Assembly: GCF_024363255.1 (NCBI RefSeq) | Contig: NZ_AP026070.1 | Location: 248,001-312,000 of the forward strand | DNA from: Shewanella sp. NFH-SH190041 | GTDB lineage: Bacteria; Pseudomonadota; Gammaproteobacteria; Enterobacterales; Shewanellaceae | Direction of reading: 5' to 3' | Length of the DNA stretch: 64,000 nucleotides | Part shown: positions 8,924 through 18,150 of the stretch, piece after piece | Layout: each line of letters starts with the position of its first letter | Position numbering within the stretch: position 1 is the first letter of the stretch | Notes under the pieces: generated by a model | What the model was told of the DNA's origin: nothing | Database searches by the model: none | The model's input: the letters and a program-made list of their open reading frames with translations, nothing else | Program-made: the position numbers and the translations under genes

Positions 8924-10714
8924 TTACAGCAGATCGGCAAATGGCTGGATATATACCCGGCTGTTAGCGGGTACCTGATCTGCCTCTTCACCAATCACAA
9001 TCAGGCAATTGCTTTTGGACATCGACGTCAGCATACCTGAGCCTTGCGCGCCGGTTGTGCGAACATGTAATTGCCCATCAGTACCAATGTGGTAAATACC
9101 GCGCAAAAACTCAGTTCTGCCGGTGCGAGAGCGTAGCGGCATATCTGTTACTGCAGGGATAAGCTGCGCTTGCCAGTCAGCTTCCCCGGCCAGTTTTCGC
9201 AGTGCCGGTTGCACAAACTGAATAAAGGACACCATTACCGCAACTGGGTTACCGGGCAGGCCGAAAAATAGCGCCTTGCCAATCTCACCGAAGGCCAGCG
9301 GTCGGCCGGGGCGCATATTGATACGCCAGAAATTAATTTTGCCAATACGGGCCAGTACTGTTTTGATAAAGTCAGCATTGCCAACCGATACGCCGCCAGA
9401 GCTGATAATCATATCGGCTTTTTCGCTCGCATCGAGCAAAGCCTGTTCCAGTGCCGCTTCATCATCAGCAATAATGCCTAAATCTAGTACGTCACAGCCC
9501 ATCCGCCGAGCCATGGACTTAATGGTATAACGATTGGAGTCAAAGATGCAGTTATCGCTCAATGGCTGGCCAGGTTGAGAAACCTCATCCCCAGTAGAAA
9601 AGACGGCGACTACAGGCTTGCGTTTGACGGTTGCATTGTCCATGCCTAAGGAAGCCAGCAGGCCAAGCTCAGCGGCGCCAAGGCGGCAACCCTGTTGAAG
9701 CGCTGTCGCGCCTTTAGCTATATCTTCCCCGGCCATACGGATATTCTGGCCTGCTTTCATCGGCTTGCTAAAGCACACTTGCCCATCTTTTTCTTCGGCA
9801 TGTTCCCGTGGCTGCACGGCATCAGCACCATCAGGCAAAGGGGCACCAGTCATAATACGCACAGCTTGCCCAGCACTGAGTTGCCCTTGGTAACCGTGTC
9901 CGGCCAAGACTTCCCCGACGACCTGATAATGGCTGCACTGGACTGACATTGCGACGGCATAACCGTCCATGGCTGAGTTAGTCTGTTGTGGCACATTGAC
10001 CGGTGAGATGGCATCTTGCGCCAGAATACGGTTATCCAGCTCATCTAGCTGACACTGCTGTTGTTCGCTAAGTGGTGTAATGGTTGCCAGAATATGATCT
10101 AACCCTTCGCGAACTGAACGGCTGCCTTGAGGGGACGGGATCTGTGATGCACTGAGTGGTAATTGCAGTGGAGCCGGTTGCCAGTTAGCTGCAAACTCCT
10201 GCACAAAATCGGCAATTTGCGCCACATTGTTTAGATCAAGCCTACGGATACCGTCAGGCAGCACTGTGTCATCACAGCAAGCGACGGCCATGATATTGTT
10301 GTCATCGGTGTGGATAAAAGGTTTGCCGTGGGCGGCGCGGTGCAGTTCAATCTTTGGTAGCGCCAGTTTTTTAAAGCCTTCAACCAGCACCATATCGACT
10401 TTGTCCGCTTCAATCTGCGCTAGCAAATGGGGCAGGCTAGGATCGCCGTCAACCTCATCTTCTGTCATTAATGCCCAGCGAACATGTGAAGCAACCAGCA
10501 TTTGCCGGGCACCAGCTTTGCGCATTTCGTAACTGTCTTTGCCCGGTGTATCCACATCAAAGGTGTGATGAGCGTGTTTAATCACCGCCAGACGGACACC
10601 GCGACGGGTTAGCTCAGGGATTAACTGCGTCAGCAACGTGGTTTTACCGGTACCGGAATAGGCGCAGAAACCCAGCACAGGAATTGGCAGTGGATTAGAA
10701 AACGGAGTAGTCAT
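8924..10714 (-). CDS. moeA: MobB-MoeA fusion protein
   Basis: A 596-residue bifunctional protein. Residues 1 to about 175 form MobB, a P-loop GTPase with GFCAYSGTGKTTL, and act with MobA in guanylylation of the cofactor. Residues about 200 to 596 form MoeA, with SAMDGYA, MTGAPLPDGADAV and the SGGVSVGNADF segments of molybdopterin molybdotransferase. MoeA inserts molybdate (or tungstate) into adenylylated molybdopterin. Joining MobB and MoeA is known in some gammaproteobacteria, and E. coli keeps them separate. It is 21 bp after mobA and 9 bp before moaA. Confidence 0.94.
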   Translation of the reverse strand: MTTPFSNPLPIPVLGFCAYSGTGKTTLLTQLIPELTRRGVRLAVIKHAHHTFDVDTPGKDSYEMRKAGARQMLVASHVRWALMTEDEVDGDPSLPHLLAQIEADKVDMVLVEGFKKLALPKIELHRAAHGKPFIHTDDNNIMAVACCDDTVLPDGIRRLDLNNVAQIADFVQEFAANWQPAPLQLPLSASQIPSPQGSRSVREGLDHILATITPLSEQQQCQLDELDNRILAQDAISPVNVPQQTNSAMDGYAVAMSVQCSHYQVVGEVLAGHGYQGQLSAGQAVRIMTGAPLPDGADAVQPREHAEEKDGQVCFSKPMKAGQNIRMAGEDIAKGATALQQGCRLGAAELGLLASLGMDNATVKRKPVVAVFSTGDEVSQPGQPLSDNCIFDSNRYTIKSMARRMGCDVLDLGIIADDEAALEQALLDASEKADMIISSGGVSVGNADFIKTVLARIGKINFWRINMRPGRPLAFGEIGKALFFGLPGNPVAVMVSFIQFVQPALRKLAGEADWQAQLIPAVTDMPLRSRTGRTEFLRGIYHIGTDGQLHVRTTGAQGSGMLTSMSKSNCLIVIGEEADQVPANSRVYIQPFADLL

Positions 10715-10735
10715 GATTACCTCATTACGGGTGGC

Positions 10736-11326
10736 TTAGCGGCTCAGGGTGTCGGCCAGTTGCTGTTTTTGTTCCTGGGTGTTGACGTTAACAAACGCCA
10801 TGGGCTGATCGGCAAAACTGACTACCGCCACCTGATGCTTGGCATACCAAAAATCAATTTTACGCTCACCGGCATCTAAAAAGGCCTGGATTGAATCTGC
10901 CAGTGTGGGTTTTAGCAGCATGATGACAGGCTGTTCTCGCTCCCCATTACTGGCGACGGCCAGTTCGGCACTTGTTTGTTCCAGTGCTGTGAGCATGCGA
11001 GCGGCAAGATCGGTTGGTAGTAGCGGGCTATCGCAAGGCACGGTCAGCAGATAATCTGCATGGGTGCGTTTCAACGCGCTGACAATCCCGGCCAAAGGGC
11101 CGAGGAAACCGCTTTGATCATCACAAAATACCGGCAGCCCAAACTGACGGTATGTTTCTTGGCTGCGATTGGCATTGATGACCATGCTTGTCACCTGGGG
11201 AGTAAGCCGGTCCAGTGTGTAACTGATCATGGGGCGCCCATTGAGTTCAACCAGACCTTTATCTTCGCCACCCATACGGCGGGCTCGGCCGCCGGCCAGG
11301 ATCACAGCTTCAATTTGTGACGACAT
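10736..11326 (-). CDS. mobA: Molybdenum cofactor guanylyltransferase
   Basis: I chose the ATG giving [13 protein letters not shown]. The upstream in-frame extension of 23 residues runs into the tupC coding region and has no family resemblance. The 196-residue product has the nucleotide-binding loop [11 protein letters not shown] followed by DKGLVEL, and VPCDSPLLP for the metal site. It transfers GMP from GTP to Mo-molybdopterin, giving the MGD cofactor of the DMSO reductase family. The start overlaps the end of tupC by 17 nt, which supports one transcript. Confidence 0.94.
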   Translation of the reverse strand: MSSQIEAVILAGGRARRMGGEDKGLVELNGRPMISYTLDRLTPQVTSMVINANRSQETYRQFGLPVFCDDQSGFLGPLAGIVSALKRTHADYLLTVPCDSPLLPTDLAARMLTALEQTSAELAVASNGEREQPVIMLLKPTLADSIQAFLDAGERKIDFWYAKHQVAVVSFADQPMAFVNVNTQEQKQQLADTLSR

Positions 11327-12017
11327 AAATCGATTCCTCGTATGGCTGCGTCGTATCGGGGTAAAACGGCGCAGCGGTAATATGTTGATGTTCAATCTGC
11401 CAGGTGTGCCGGCACAGAGCGGTCAAGCCACAGGTCTGGTGGCTGCTGATCAGCATGCCGGTACCTTGCTGTTTCAGGGTGGAAATCATCTCCAGCATCA
11501 ACCGACGAGATTCCTTATCCATATTCGATACAGGCTCATCCAGCATCAGCAGATCCGGTTGGATCACCCAAGCCCTTGCTACGGCTAACCGCTGACGTTC
11601 GCCGCCTGATAGATTGACGGCACTGGCCGTCAGCAAGTGGGTCAGCCCCGCCATATCAGCCGCTTGTTCCATTCGATGGCTTAGTTCTCGGCGGGATAAT
11701 TGACTATAACGTCCAGCAAAGCCCAGATTGTATTTCACTGTCCCCTCATAAAGATAGGGATGTTGATGCAGATAAACTGCTTTTCCCAGTTGTGGGTGAG
11801 TTTTCCACCAAGGATGGGCTTTGTCATCTTGCCAGCGGATTTGTCCGGCCGAGGGTTGGATCAGTCCGGCCAGTAGTTTCATCAGTGTGGTTTTGCCTGT
11901 GCCATTATCCCCCTGCAGATAAATCACATCCCCTTTGGCAAAACACAGGTGCGGGGCTTCAAATAACAGCCGCTCGCCAAATTGCATTCGCAGATTATCA
12001 ATAACCAATTGCACCAT
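11310..12017 (-). CDS. tupC: Tungstate ABC transporter ATP-binding protein
   Basis: The start used gives MVQLVIDNL, 10 bp after the permease stop; a longer frame would overlap tupB. The 235-residue ATPase has a Walker A motif ([10 protein letters not shown]), the signature [15 protein letters not shown], Walker B LLMLDEP and the switch His in SSHQ. It energises uptake together with the adjoining permease and binding protein. The substrate assignment to tungstate comes from the TupA-type binding protein and the operon with cofactor genes. Confidence 0.9.
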   Translation of the reverse strand: MVQLVIDNLRMQFGERLLFEAPHLCFAKGDVIYLQGDNGTGKTTLMKLLAGLIQPSAGQIRWQDDKAHPWWKTHPQLGKAVYLHQHPYLYEGTVKYNLGFAGRYSQLSRRELSHRMEQAADMAGLTHLLTASAVNLSGGERQRLAVARAWVIQPDLLMLDEPVSNMDKESRRLMLEMISTLKQQGTGMLISSHQTCGLTALCRHTWQIEHQHITAAPFYPDTTQPYEESIYVVTN

Positions 12018-12027
12018 AGTGCGGCTC

Positions 12028-12735
12028 CTAGTGGCTACGGGGTTCGGATTTTCCGCGTAAGGTACCCAGCGCAAAATTAAGAATAAGTGCCAGAATCAAC
12101 AATACCAATCCCAGCGCGATGGCTTGGGCAAAATCACCTTTGCTGGTTTCTAACGCAATGGCGGTAGGAATATTGCGGGTGACATTCATAATGTTACCGC
12201 CGACCATCATAGAGCAGCCGACCTCAGTCACAATCCGGCTAAAGGCCGCCACAATCGCCATCAACAGCGGGGCGCGCAGTTCCCGACATAACACCCATAC
12301 GGCACTAAGCCAAGGCGCACCTAAGGTGCGAGAGGTCTCCCACGCGCGCCGGTCGGCACTGGTGAATGCAGCTTGACTCATGGCAACCAAAACCGGCGCA
12401 CAAATTAGCATCTGACCTAAGATCATCCCTTTTTGGGTGAACAGCCAGCGTAGATCCCCTAATGGTCCCATCCTCGTCAACAACAGGTAGGCCAGCAGCC
12501 CGATCACCACAGTGGGAATAGATTGCATGGTTTGTACTAGGTTGATGACGGTCCAGCGGCCGGGAAAACGGGCAAAGGCCAGAATAAAGCCCAATACCAT
12601 AGAAGGGACAAGGGTCAGCAGCAGGGCTGCCAAAGAGACATTAAATGATACCCCGATAATGGACCAAGTACCGGGGTCAAGTGAAAACAGCAGGCCAAAG
12701 GCCTGCTGTATCAGGGATAGCCAACTTTCCGTCAT
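12028..12735 (-). CDS. tupB: Tungstate ABC transporter permease
   Basis: A 235-residue integral membrane protein with about five hydrophobic segments and the EAA-like loop (WETSRTLGAPWLSAVWVL) that contacts the ATPase. Its length and sequence are typical of TupB/WtpB permeases. It lies 5 bp after tupA and 10 bp before tupC. It should form the inner membrane channel for tungstate (possibly also molybdate). Confidence 0.9.
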   Translation of the reverse strand: MTESWLSLIQQAFGLLFSLDPGTWSIIGVSFNVSLAALLLTLVPSMVLGFILAFARFPGRWTVINLVQTMQSIPTVVIGLLAYLLLTRMGPLGDLRWLFTQKGMILGQMLICAPVLVAMSQAAFTSADRRAWETSRTLGAPWLSAVWVLCRELRAPLLMAIVAAFSRIVTEVGCSMMVGGNIMNVTRNIPTAIALETSKGDFAQAIALGLVLLILALILNFALGTLRGKSEPRSH

Positions 12736-12740
12736 GGCGT

Positions 12741-13568
12741 TTATTTGCCGTAAGTGGCTTTAAACAGTTGTTCGCCATTCACGCGGTAGTTGTTGATCAT
12801 TTTCTGAGCTTGAGGGCTGATCAGCCAGTCACTTAAGGCGCGAGCCCCTTTGTGGTTCAGATCAGGATATTTTTTCGGATTGATCAGAATAATCTGGTAA
12901 GGGTTAGCCAGTGTTTTACCACCATCATAGTCCACCGCCAGATTCAGTTTGTTTTTGTAAGCGACGTAAGTGCCACGGTCAGACAGGGTGTAGCCCTGCA
13001 TTTCATTGGCCATCTGCAAGGTTTTACCCATGCCTTGACCTACTGAGGTGTAACCGGAAAACTCAGGGGCAATGGCGGCTTTTTGCCAGATAGCCATTTC
13101 TTTCATATGAGTGCCGGAATTATCACCACGGGAGATAAATGGCAGGCCGGATTTAGAGATAGCTTTAAAGGCTGCCGCCGCGCTCTTACTGTCACGGATA
13201 TGCGCTGGGTCATTGATTGGGCCCAGAATAACAAAATCGTTTTCCATAATGCCGCGTGGCATCCAGCCATAACCTTCGGCAACAAATTTCGCTTCCGCTG
13301 CTGGTGCGTGGGTCATAACAACATCCACATCTCCTTGGCGGGCCAGTTTCAGGGCCTTACCCGTACCTGTCGCAATAACCTGCACCTGATAACCGGTTTC
13401 TTTTTCAAATTTAGGCAGCAGATAACCCAGTAGCCCAGAGTTTTCTGTACTGGTGGTGGTGGCTAATTTGATGATATCGCTGTTGGCCAGGGCTGGGAAT
13501 ACCGTGCCTAAAGAGGCCAATAACGCAGCGCTCAACGCGATGTTGATAAGACGCTTGAACTTAAACAT
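12741..13568 (-). CDS. tupA: Tungstate-binding periplasmic protein
   Basis: A 275-residue protein with a signal peptide ending near VFPALA. The mature N terminus has the TupA oxyanion motif ATTTSTENSGLL, followed by VIATGTGKAL and GDVDVVMTHAP, all characteristic of TupA rather than of ModA. It binds tungstate in the periplasm for the TupBC transporter. It is the first gene of the run ending with moaA, so tungsten/molybdenum uptake and cofactor synthesis would be co-regulated. A candidate sigma54 promoter lies about 70 bp upstream. Confidence 0.94.
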   Translation of the reverse strand: MFKFKRLINIALSAALLASLGTVFPALANSDIIKLATTTSTENSGLLGYLLPKFEKETGYQVQVIATGTGKALKLARQGDVDVVMTHAPAAEAKFVAEGYGWMPRGIMENDFVILGPINDPAHIRDSKSAAAAFKAISKSGLPFISRGDNSGTHMKEMAIWQKAAIAPEFSGYTSVGQGMGKTLQMANEMQGYTLSDRGTYVAYKNKLNLAVDYDGGKTLANPYQIILINPKKYPDLNHKGARALSDWLISPQAQKMINNYRVNGEQLFKATYGK

Positions 13569-13634
13569 TTTTACTCCTTCCGCCGTGCGGGATGAAAAAT
13601 AGCGGGAAAATTCATATTAGGGTTGCCAGCAATA

Positions 13635-13649
13635 GCAAAGAGAATGCCA
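13635..13649 (-). promoter_or_regulatory. Candidate sigma54 (-24/-12) promoter of the tupA operon
   Basis: On the minus strand the sequence reads TGGCAT, five bases, TTGC. This matches the RpoN consensus TGGCAC-N5-TTGC with one difference and the exact GG-to-GC spacing. Transcription would start near 13624, about 55 nt before the tupA start. A sigma54 activator of the NtrC type is encoded divergently about 185 bp away, which raises the likelihood that the site is real. Confidence 0.6.
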
Positions 13650-13681
13650 ATGCAGAGACGACTGTTTTCGCGGAAAGTAGA

Positions 13682-13737
13682 GTCACAATCTGTGACGTAA
13701 ATCCCACATTGCGACATTAAATCGCAGACAAATTGTC
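13682..13737. promoter_or_regulatory. Three inverted repeats, candidate activator sites between tupA and the response regulator
   Basis: Three palindromes lie in a row: GTCACA-ATC-TGTGAC (13682-13696), TGCGA-N7-TCGCA (13710-13726) and GACAA-A-TTGTC (13727-13737). Their centres are about 65, 94 and 108 bp upstream of the inferred tupA start, the range expected for enhancer sites of a sigma54 activator. Which one binds which protein cannot be read from the sequence. Confidence 0.45.
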
Positions 13738-13833
13738 CCAGACAGCAAGATCTTTGGTTCATAGTGACCTACCACCTCAACAACAATGTTAGACTAGCCT
13801 AAAATTGAGTCAAAATGTCCAGAAGATGATGAG

Positions 13834-15216
13834 ATGAGCCAAACAGAAAAACCGATCAAACCCCTTCCTTCCGCTGTATCTGTGCTGATTGTTGATGATG
13901 AGCCGGGAATGCGCAGCTTTCTCAGTAAGGCGTTGGCCAAGAAATTTGCCTTGGTGGAAACGGCTGGCAGTGTGGAAGAAGCGGAGCAGCTGCGCAGCCG
14001 CTGTCATTTTGATCTACTGATTGTGGATATCCGCTTGCCGGGCCGCAGCGGTATTGAATGGCATGAGGCGCTCGATGATCAGGAACGCCGCTCTGACATC
14101 ATCTTTATGACCGGCTATGCCGATATGGAAGTGGCGATTGAAGCGCTGCGAGCCGGGGCGTCGGATTTCATTATGAAGCCGTTTCATCTGGAGCAGATGA
14201 TGAAAGCGGTTGACCGCTGTATTGAACGCCGGCTGTTAAAACGGGAAAATCTGATGCTGCGCCGTGAGGTGTCCAGTGGTTATTCCGGCACCATCATAGG
14301 TAACAGCGACGCCATGATGGAAGTGAAACATATTATCGAGCGGGTGGCCCCCACCAATGCCGTGGTGCTTATCCAAGGGGAGTCTGGCACAGGTAAAGAG
14401 CTGGTGGCCAGACAGCTACATCAGCTCAGTGGCCGTCAGGGACCTTTTGTGCCGGTTAACTGTGGTGCTATCGCTCCTGAATTGTTGGAAAGTGAATTAT
14501 TTGGCCACACAGCGGGCGCATTTACCGGTGCTAAGGGCAATCGGGAAGGCCTATTTAGCTTTGCTTCGGGTGGCACCATTTTCCTTGATGAAATTGGTGA
14601 AATGCCGCTGAAGATGCAAACCGCCTTGCTGCGGGTATTGGAGCAGCGTGCCATTCGGCCAGTGGGCAGTGAAAAAGAAGTGGCCATTGATGTGCGGGTG
14701 ATCGCTGCCACTAACCGTAAGCTGGCCGAAGAGGTGGAGGCTGGCAATTTCCGCCAGGATCTGTTCTACCGTTTGAACGTTTTAGATATTGTTATCCCGC
14801 CGCTGCGGGATCGCCCCGAAGATATTGTCGAGCTGACTCATTATTTCACTTTGCAGCTGGCCGCAGAGTTGGGGGTTAAAGAGGTGGTGTGGAGCCATGA
14901 AGATCTGCTGAAACTACAGCAGTATGAGTGGCCTGGTAATATCCGCGAGCTGCGCAATATGATCGAGCGTTGCATCTTGCTGGGTAAGCCTCCGGCAGAA
15001 TACTGGAAGCACCCCGCCAAGGTGGAAGCGGAATGCGACAATGGTTATCCGCTGGATTGGCCGCTGAAAGAAGTGGAAAAAAGCCACGTGATGAAAGTGG
15101 TTGATGCCCACGGTGGCAATAAATCTGCAGCGGCCCGGGATCTGGGGGTTTCACGTAAGACCCTGGATAGAAAATACAAAGAGTGGTTCGATCCGGACAG
15201 TGGTGAAGAGGCCTGA
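13834..15216 (+). CDS. Sigma54-dependent NtrC-family response regulator
   Basis: A 460-residue regulator in three parts. Residues about 15-135 are a receiver domain (LIVDDE, LLIVDIRLPG with the phosphoacceptor Asp, and the KPF Lys). Residues about 150-385 form an AAA+ domain with Walker A GESGTGKE, and ELFGHTAGAFTGAKG containing the GAFTGA loop that touches sigma54. The C terminus carries a Fis-type helix-turn-helix (AARDLGVSRKTLDRKYKEW). It is followed 2 bp later by its histidine kinase. The divergent tupA operon has a sigma54-like promoter and is the most obvious target, but this is inference; other targets are possible. Confidence 0.93.
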   Translation: MSQTEKPIKPLPSAVSVLIVDDEPGMRSFLSKALAKKFALVETAGSVEEAEQLRSRCHFDLLIVDIRLPGRSGIEWHEALDDQERRSDIIFMTGYADMEVAIEALRAGASDFIMKPFHLEQMMKAVDRCIERRLLKRENLMLRREVSSGYSGTIIGNSDAMMEVKHIIERVAPTNAVVLIQGESGTGKELVARQLHQLSGRQGPFVPVNCGAIAPELLESELFGHTAGAFTGAKGNREGLFSFASGGTIFLDEIGEMPLKMQTALLRVLEQRAIRPVGSEKEVAIDVRVIAATNRKLAEEVEAGNFRQDLFYRLNVLDIVIPPLRDRPEDIVELTHYFTLQLAAELGVKEVVWSHEDLLKLQQYEWPGNIRELRNMIERCILLGKPPAEYWKHPAKVEAECDNGYPLDWPLKEVEKSHVMKVVDAHGGNKSAAARDLGVSRKTLDRKYKEWFDPDSGEEA

Positions 15217-15218
15217 CA

Positions 15219-17354
15219 GTGTCGCTGTTTGAACAGATTTTCGGTGTCAGCTACCAGAATGTGAAAGCCAAAGTGCGCTATCGCATTCTGATCCTGACCC
15301 TGCTGCCGATTTTGCTGACCTTGGTCAGTCTGGTATTTATCACCATTTACTGGAATATCAGCTACACAGGTAACCAGCTATTTATGAAGGTAAAGGCCGA
15401 TCTGGCCGTTGCCAACAATACCCTGCAGGCTAATCAGGCAAGGCAGGAGGAAGAGCTGGAAAATGTGGTGAATTCTTATGTTTTTCAGCAGCGTTTCCGG
15501 CCGATAATTAATGGCTTGGAACGGCGCACCGATGCGATCAATACCTGTCTGGTATTTCGTAAGCAGCAACTGCATTTAGATTTTTTGCGGCTGATCAGTG
15601 TTGAGGATGTGCAGGCCGATCCGGATCTGCGATTGATGCAGTCAAAGATCCAAGGTCAGCAAGCCTATTCCGGACTGATGGTGCTGAATGAGCGGCAATT
15701 GGCGCGGATCAATCCTATGTTGGCGGAAAAAGCCCGTATCCCGCTGATGGCAACACTGCGTGCCCAACCACCGAAAAAACAGTTTGAAACCGACGGGATG
15801 TTAAGCCGCACTCTGTTACCTATTCCCAATGCCAAAGGGGAAGTATCCTGGTATTTGGATGGTGGGATTTTGTTTAACCGTAATACCCATATCGTCGATA
15901 CCATTCGTAATCTGGTCTACGACCGAGGCACATTGCCGGAGCGCTCTATCGGTACTGTGACTATCTTTTTGGACAATGTCCGCATCAGCACTAATGTGCC
16001 ACTGCACTTTTTCCCGAAAGAAGGCGAAGACCGTGGGCGGGCGTTAGGCAGCTTGGTGTCAGAAGATGTGCGTGATGATGTGCTGGTGGAAGGAAAAACC
16101 TGGGTTGATCGGGCTTTTGTGTTTGATGACTGGTTTATTTCCGCTTATGCCCCGCTGACGGATATTCGCGGTAAACGCATTGGGATGATCTATACCGGTT
16201 TTTCCGAGTCGCCATTTGTGCATAACTACCTGCTGAACATTATTGAGCTGGGTACGATTTTGATGTTGGTGCTGTTTGTCTCCGGCCTGTTGGTTTATCG
16301 GGGCGCTTACAGTTTATTGCAGCCGATTGAACGTATTCACCATGTGGTCAAAGGGGTGCAAGCTGGGCGGAATCTGCGCATCGGCTCCCTAGGGTTGGAG
16401 CGGGATAATGAACTGACTCACCTCGCGGAGCAGTTTGACCGCATGCTGGATCAGCTTCAGCTGCGAAATACCCAGATCCAAGCGGCTGCAGAGCAGCTGG
16501 AAATGAAAGTGGAAGAGCGCACCCGTAGCCTGAAGGAAAGAACTCGGGAGCTGCAGCAGAATGTGCAATTACTGAATGAAACCCGTCAGCAGATGGTGAT
16601 CAATGAAAAACTCACAGCTTTAGGTGAGTTAACTGCTGGTATTGCCCATGAAATTAATAACCCGACCGCAGTGATCCTCGGTAATATGGAGCTGTTGCGC
16701 TATGAGCTGGGTGACAATGCTCAGGTGGTGGAAGAAGAAATTAAACTGATTATTCAGCAGGTGGGTCGCATCAGCACCATCATTCGCAGTTTGTTGCAGT
16801 ACAGCCGTCCGGGAGAATTCAATGCTCCGTTGGAAATGCATCAAATCACTCCGATTATTGAAGAGATGCTGGTATTGGTGCGTCACTCCATTAAGCAGCA
16901 GGAAGTGGTATTAAATACTGAACTCAATGCCAGTTACCCGGTGCAGGTAAATCGGCCGCAGCTATTGCAGGTCTTGATTAACCTGGTGATCAATGCCGCC
17001 CATGCAATGGCCGGTAATGGCCAGATTTGGATCCGCACCAAAGATTGGTACCGGGATAATAACACTGACGGCGAATTGCTGGGGGTGCAGATTGAGGTGG
17101 AAGATGAAGGCCGGGGGATCCCGCCAGAGTCACTGAGTCGGATTTTTGATCCCTTCTATACGACCCGCAAGGATGGTACTGGACTAGGGTTATCCCTCAG
17201 CTACGGCATTATCAAACGAATTGGTGGCATGATTGAAGTCGATTCTACTGTGGGCGAAGGCACTGTGTTCACTATTCGTTTGTACCATGAAGCCAGAGAG
17301 CCTGCTGATGGTGTTTATGATGGGCTGCATTTTACCCCGTCGGCGAAAGCCTAA
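15219..17354 (+). CDS. Membrane sensor histidine kinase paired with the NtrC-type regulator
   Basis: A GTG start 2 bp after the regulator stop gives 711 residues. Order of parts: a first membrane helix near residues 22-46, a large periplasmic sensor region of about 290 residues, a second helix near 335-360, HAMP, a coiled coil (EQLEMKVEERTRSLKERTREL), then a dimerisation domain with GIAHEINNP carrying the phosphorylated His, and an ATPase domain with NLVINAAHAM, DEGRGIP and GTGLGLSLSYG. The large extracytoplasmic domain suggests a periplasmic ligand, possibly an oxyanion or a binding protein. That ligand is not identified here. Confidence 0.92.
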   Translation: MSLFEQIFGVSYQNVKAKVRYRILILTLLPILLTLVSLVFITIYWNISYTGNQLFMKVKADLAVANNTLQANQARQEEELENVVNSYVFQQRFRPIINGLERRTDAINTCLVFRKQQLHLDFLRLISVEDVQADPDLRLMQSKIQGQQAYSGLMVLNERQLARINPMLAEKARIPLMATLRAQPPKKQFETDGMLSRTLLPIPNAKGEVSWYLDGGILFNRNTHIVDTIRNLVYDRGTLPERSIGTVTIFLDNVRISTNVPLHFFPKEGEDRGRALGSLVSEDVRDDVLVEGKTWVDRAFVFDDWFISAYAPLTDIRGKRIGMIYTGFSESPFVHNYLLNIIELGTILMLVLFVSGLLVYRGAYSLLQPIERIHHVVKGVQAGRNLRIGSLGLERDNELTHLAEQFDRMLDQLQLRNTQIQAAAEQLEMKVEERTRSLKERTRELQQNVQLLNETRQQMVINEKLTALGELTAGIAHEINNPTAVILGNMELLRYELGDNAQVVEEEIKLIIQQVGRISTIIRSLLQYSRPGEFNAPLEMHQITPIIEEMLVLVRHSIKQQEVVLNTELNASYPVQVNRPQLLQVLINLVINAAHAMAGNGQIWIRTKDWYRDNNTDGELLGVQIEVEDEGRGIPPESLSRIFDPFYTTRKDGTGLGLSLSYGIIKRIGGMIEVDSTVGEGTVFTIRLYHEAREPADGVYDGLHFTPSAKA

Positions 17355-17427
17355 TGAGGCTGACATCAGCGCATAGGTTGATGCTGGCCGGTGTTAGCAG
17401 TGTATTGTTTTACTGCTATCAGTCGAT

Positions 17428-17533
17428 AAAAAAATGCCGGGAAAATGGAATTTCCCGGCCAGAAGAGTGTGAGCATTGTCGTGCTTAACAAAATGAAAGA
17501 AGCTTTACCTATGCAGGGTTAGCTCCGGAACGC
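17428..17533 (-). ncRNA. ryhB: RyhB-like iron-responsive sRNA, copy A
   Basis: On the minus strand an RNA of about 106 nt is bounded by a promoter and a terminator. It contains the core AGCACGACAATGCTCAC (within 17459-17485), which nearly matches the conserved target-pairing core of enterobacterial RyhB (CACGACATTGCTCAC). It ends in a strong terminator, stem GCCGGGAAA/TTTCCCGGC with a six-base loop and seven U. RyhB-type RNAs are made when Fur repression is relieved by iron shortage, and with Hfq they block translation of iron-using proteins. The ends given are inferred from promoter and terminator positions. Confidence 0.85.
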
Positions 17534-17539
17534 CACTTA

Positions 17540-17568
17540 ACGATAATAGTTCTCATTATTGATTGCAA
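17540..17568 (-). promoter_or_regulatory. Promoter with overlapping Fur box for sRNA copy A
   Basis: TTGCAA, 17 bp, TATCGT on the minus strand. A Fur-box-like 19-mer at 17542-17560 matches GATAATGATAATCATTATC at 14 of 19 positions and covers the spacer and -10, as expected for repression by Fe-Fur. Confidence 0.75.
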
Positions 17569-17923
17569 GTGTTTTTTGAATGTTTTCTTGTACGGTTTTA
17601 CCCGCTTTGTTTTGCGGCGCAGAATTAGTGCGTGGATTATGTCAGTGCAGTGAACGCAGCTAATCGATTTTCTTATCGTGTCGTTGGTTTAGATGCCAGC
17701 GCTTTGTCCCTCTTATCCCTTTAATTACCTGAGCTGTAGCGATTATGATGAGATGGGAGTCAGGCTCTCTGTTTGCTTAACGGCGCCTCTTTATCGCTCT
17801 CAGTTTCTACTTAACCTGTAACTGGGTAGTTGTATACTGGCCGCAGTGTCATTTTGCTCTCAGGCTATCGCGGAGCGGGAGATAACAATGTGCTTGGCTG
17901 GCAGATCCTGGGGAAGTATAGAT

Positions 17924-18064
17924 AAAAAAATGCCGGAGTAGAGGATACTCCGGCCAGAATAAGTGTGAGCATTGTCGTTGCGCTATCCAGCCTGTCGGGG
18001 ACTGGGAACATCAACTAAAAAACAGAGACATACTAGTGAGTGATGAGTATGTTTCTTGGAACGC
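17924..18064 (-). ncRNA. ryhB: RyhB-like iron-responsive sRNA, copy B
   Basis: A second RNA of about 141 nt lies 390 bp upstream of copy A on the same strand. It shares the first bases (GCGTTCC), the core AACGACAATGCTCACAC (within 17955-17978), the TTCTGGCC run into the terminator, and the terminator design (GCCGGAGTA/TACTCCGGC, seven U). The 5' part is longer than in copy A and unrelated to it. Same core with different 5' ends suggests overlapping but not identical target sets, as with the tandem PrrF1/PrrF2 RNAs of Pseudomonas aeruginosa. Confidence 0.85.
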
Positions 18065-18070
18065 ACTCGA

Positions 18071-18099
18071 ATGATATTGATTCTCATTAATATGTGCAA
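18071..18099 (-). promoter_or_regulatory. Promoter with overlapping Fur box for sRNA copy B
   Basis: TTGCAC, 17 bp, TATCAT on the minus strand. GATATTGATTCTCATTAAT on the plus strand overlaps the -10 and spacer and resembles a Fur box. Spacing and layout are the same as at copy A, supporting a duplication of the whole promoter-sRNA unit. Confidence 0.75.
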
Positions 18100-18150
18100 G
18101 CTTTTTTTCTGTGGTGAGCTATTTATTTGCCCTTAGCGCCGAGAGATCCG

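Noticed and set aside
13571..13762. 63-codon Cys-containing frame between tupA and the response regulator
   Set aside because: It covers the promoter palindromes and the sigma54 element, has no ribosome binding site and no recognisable family.
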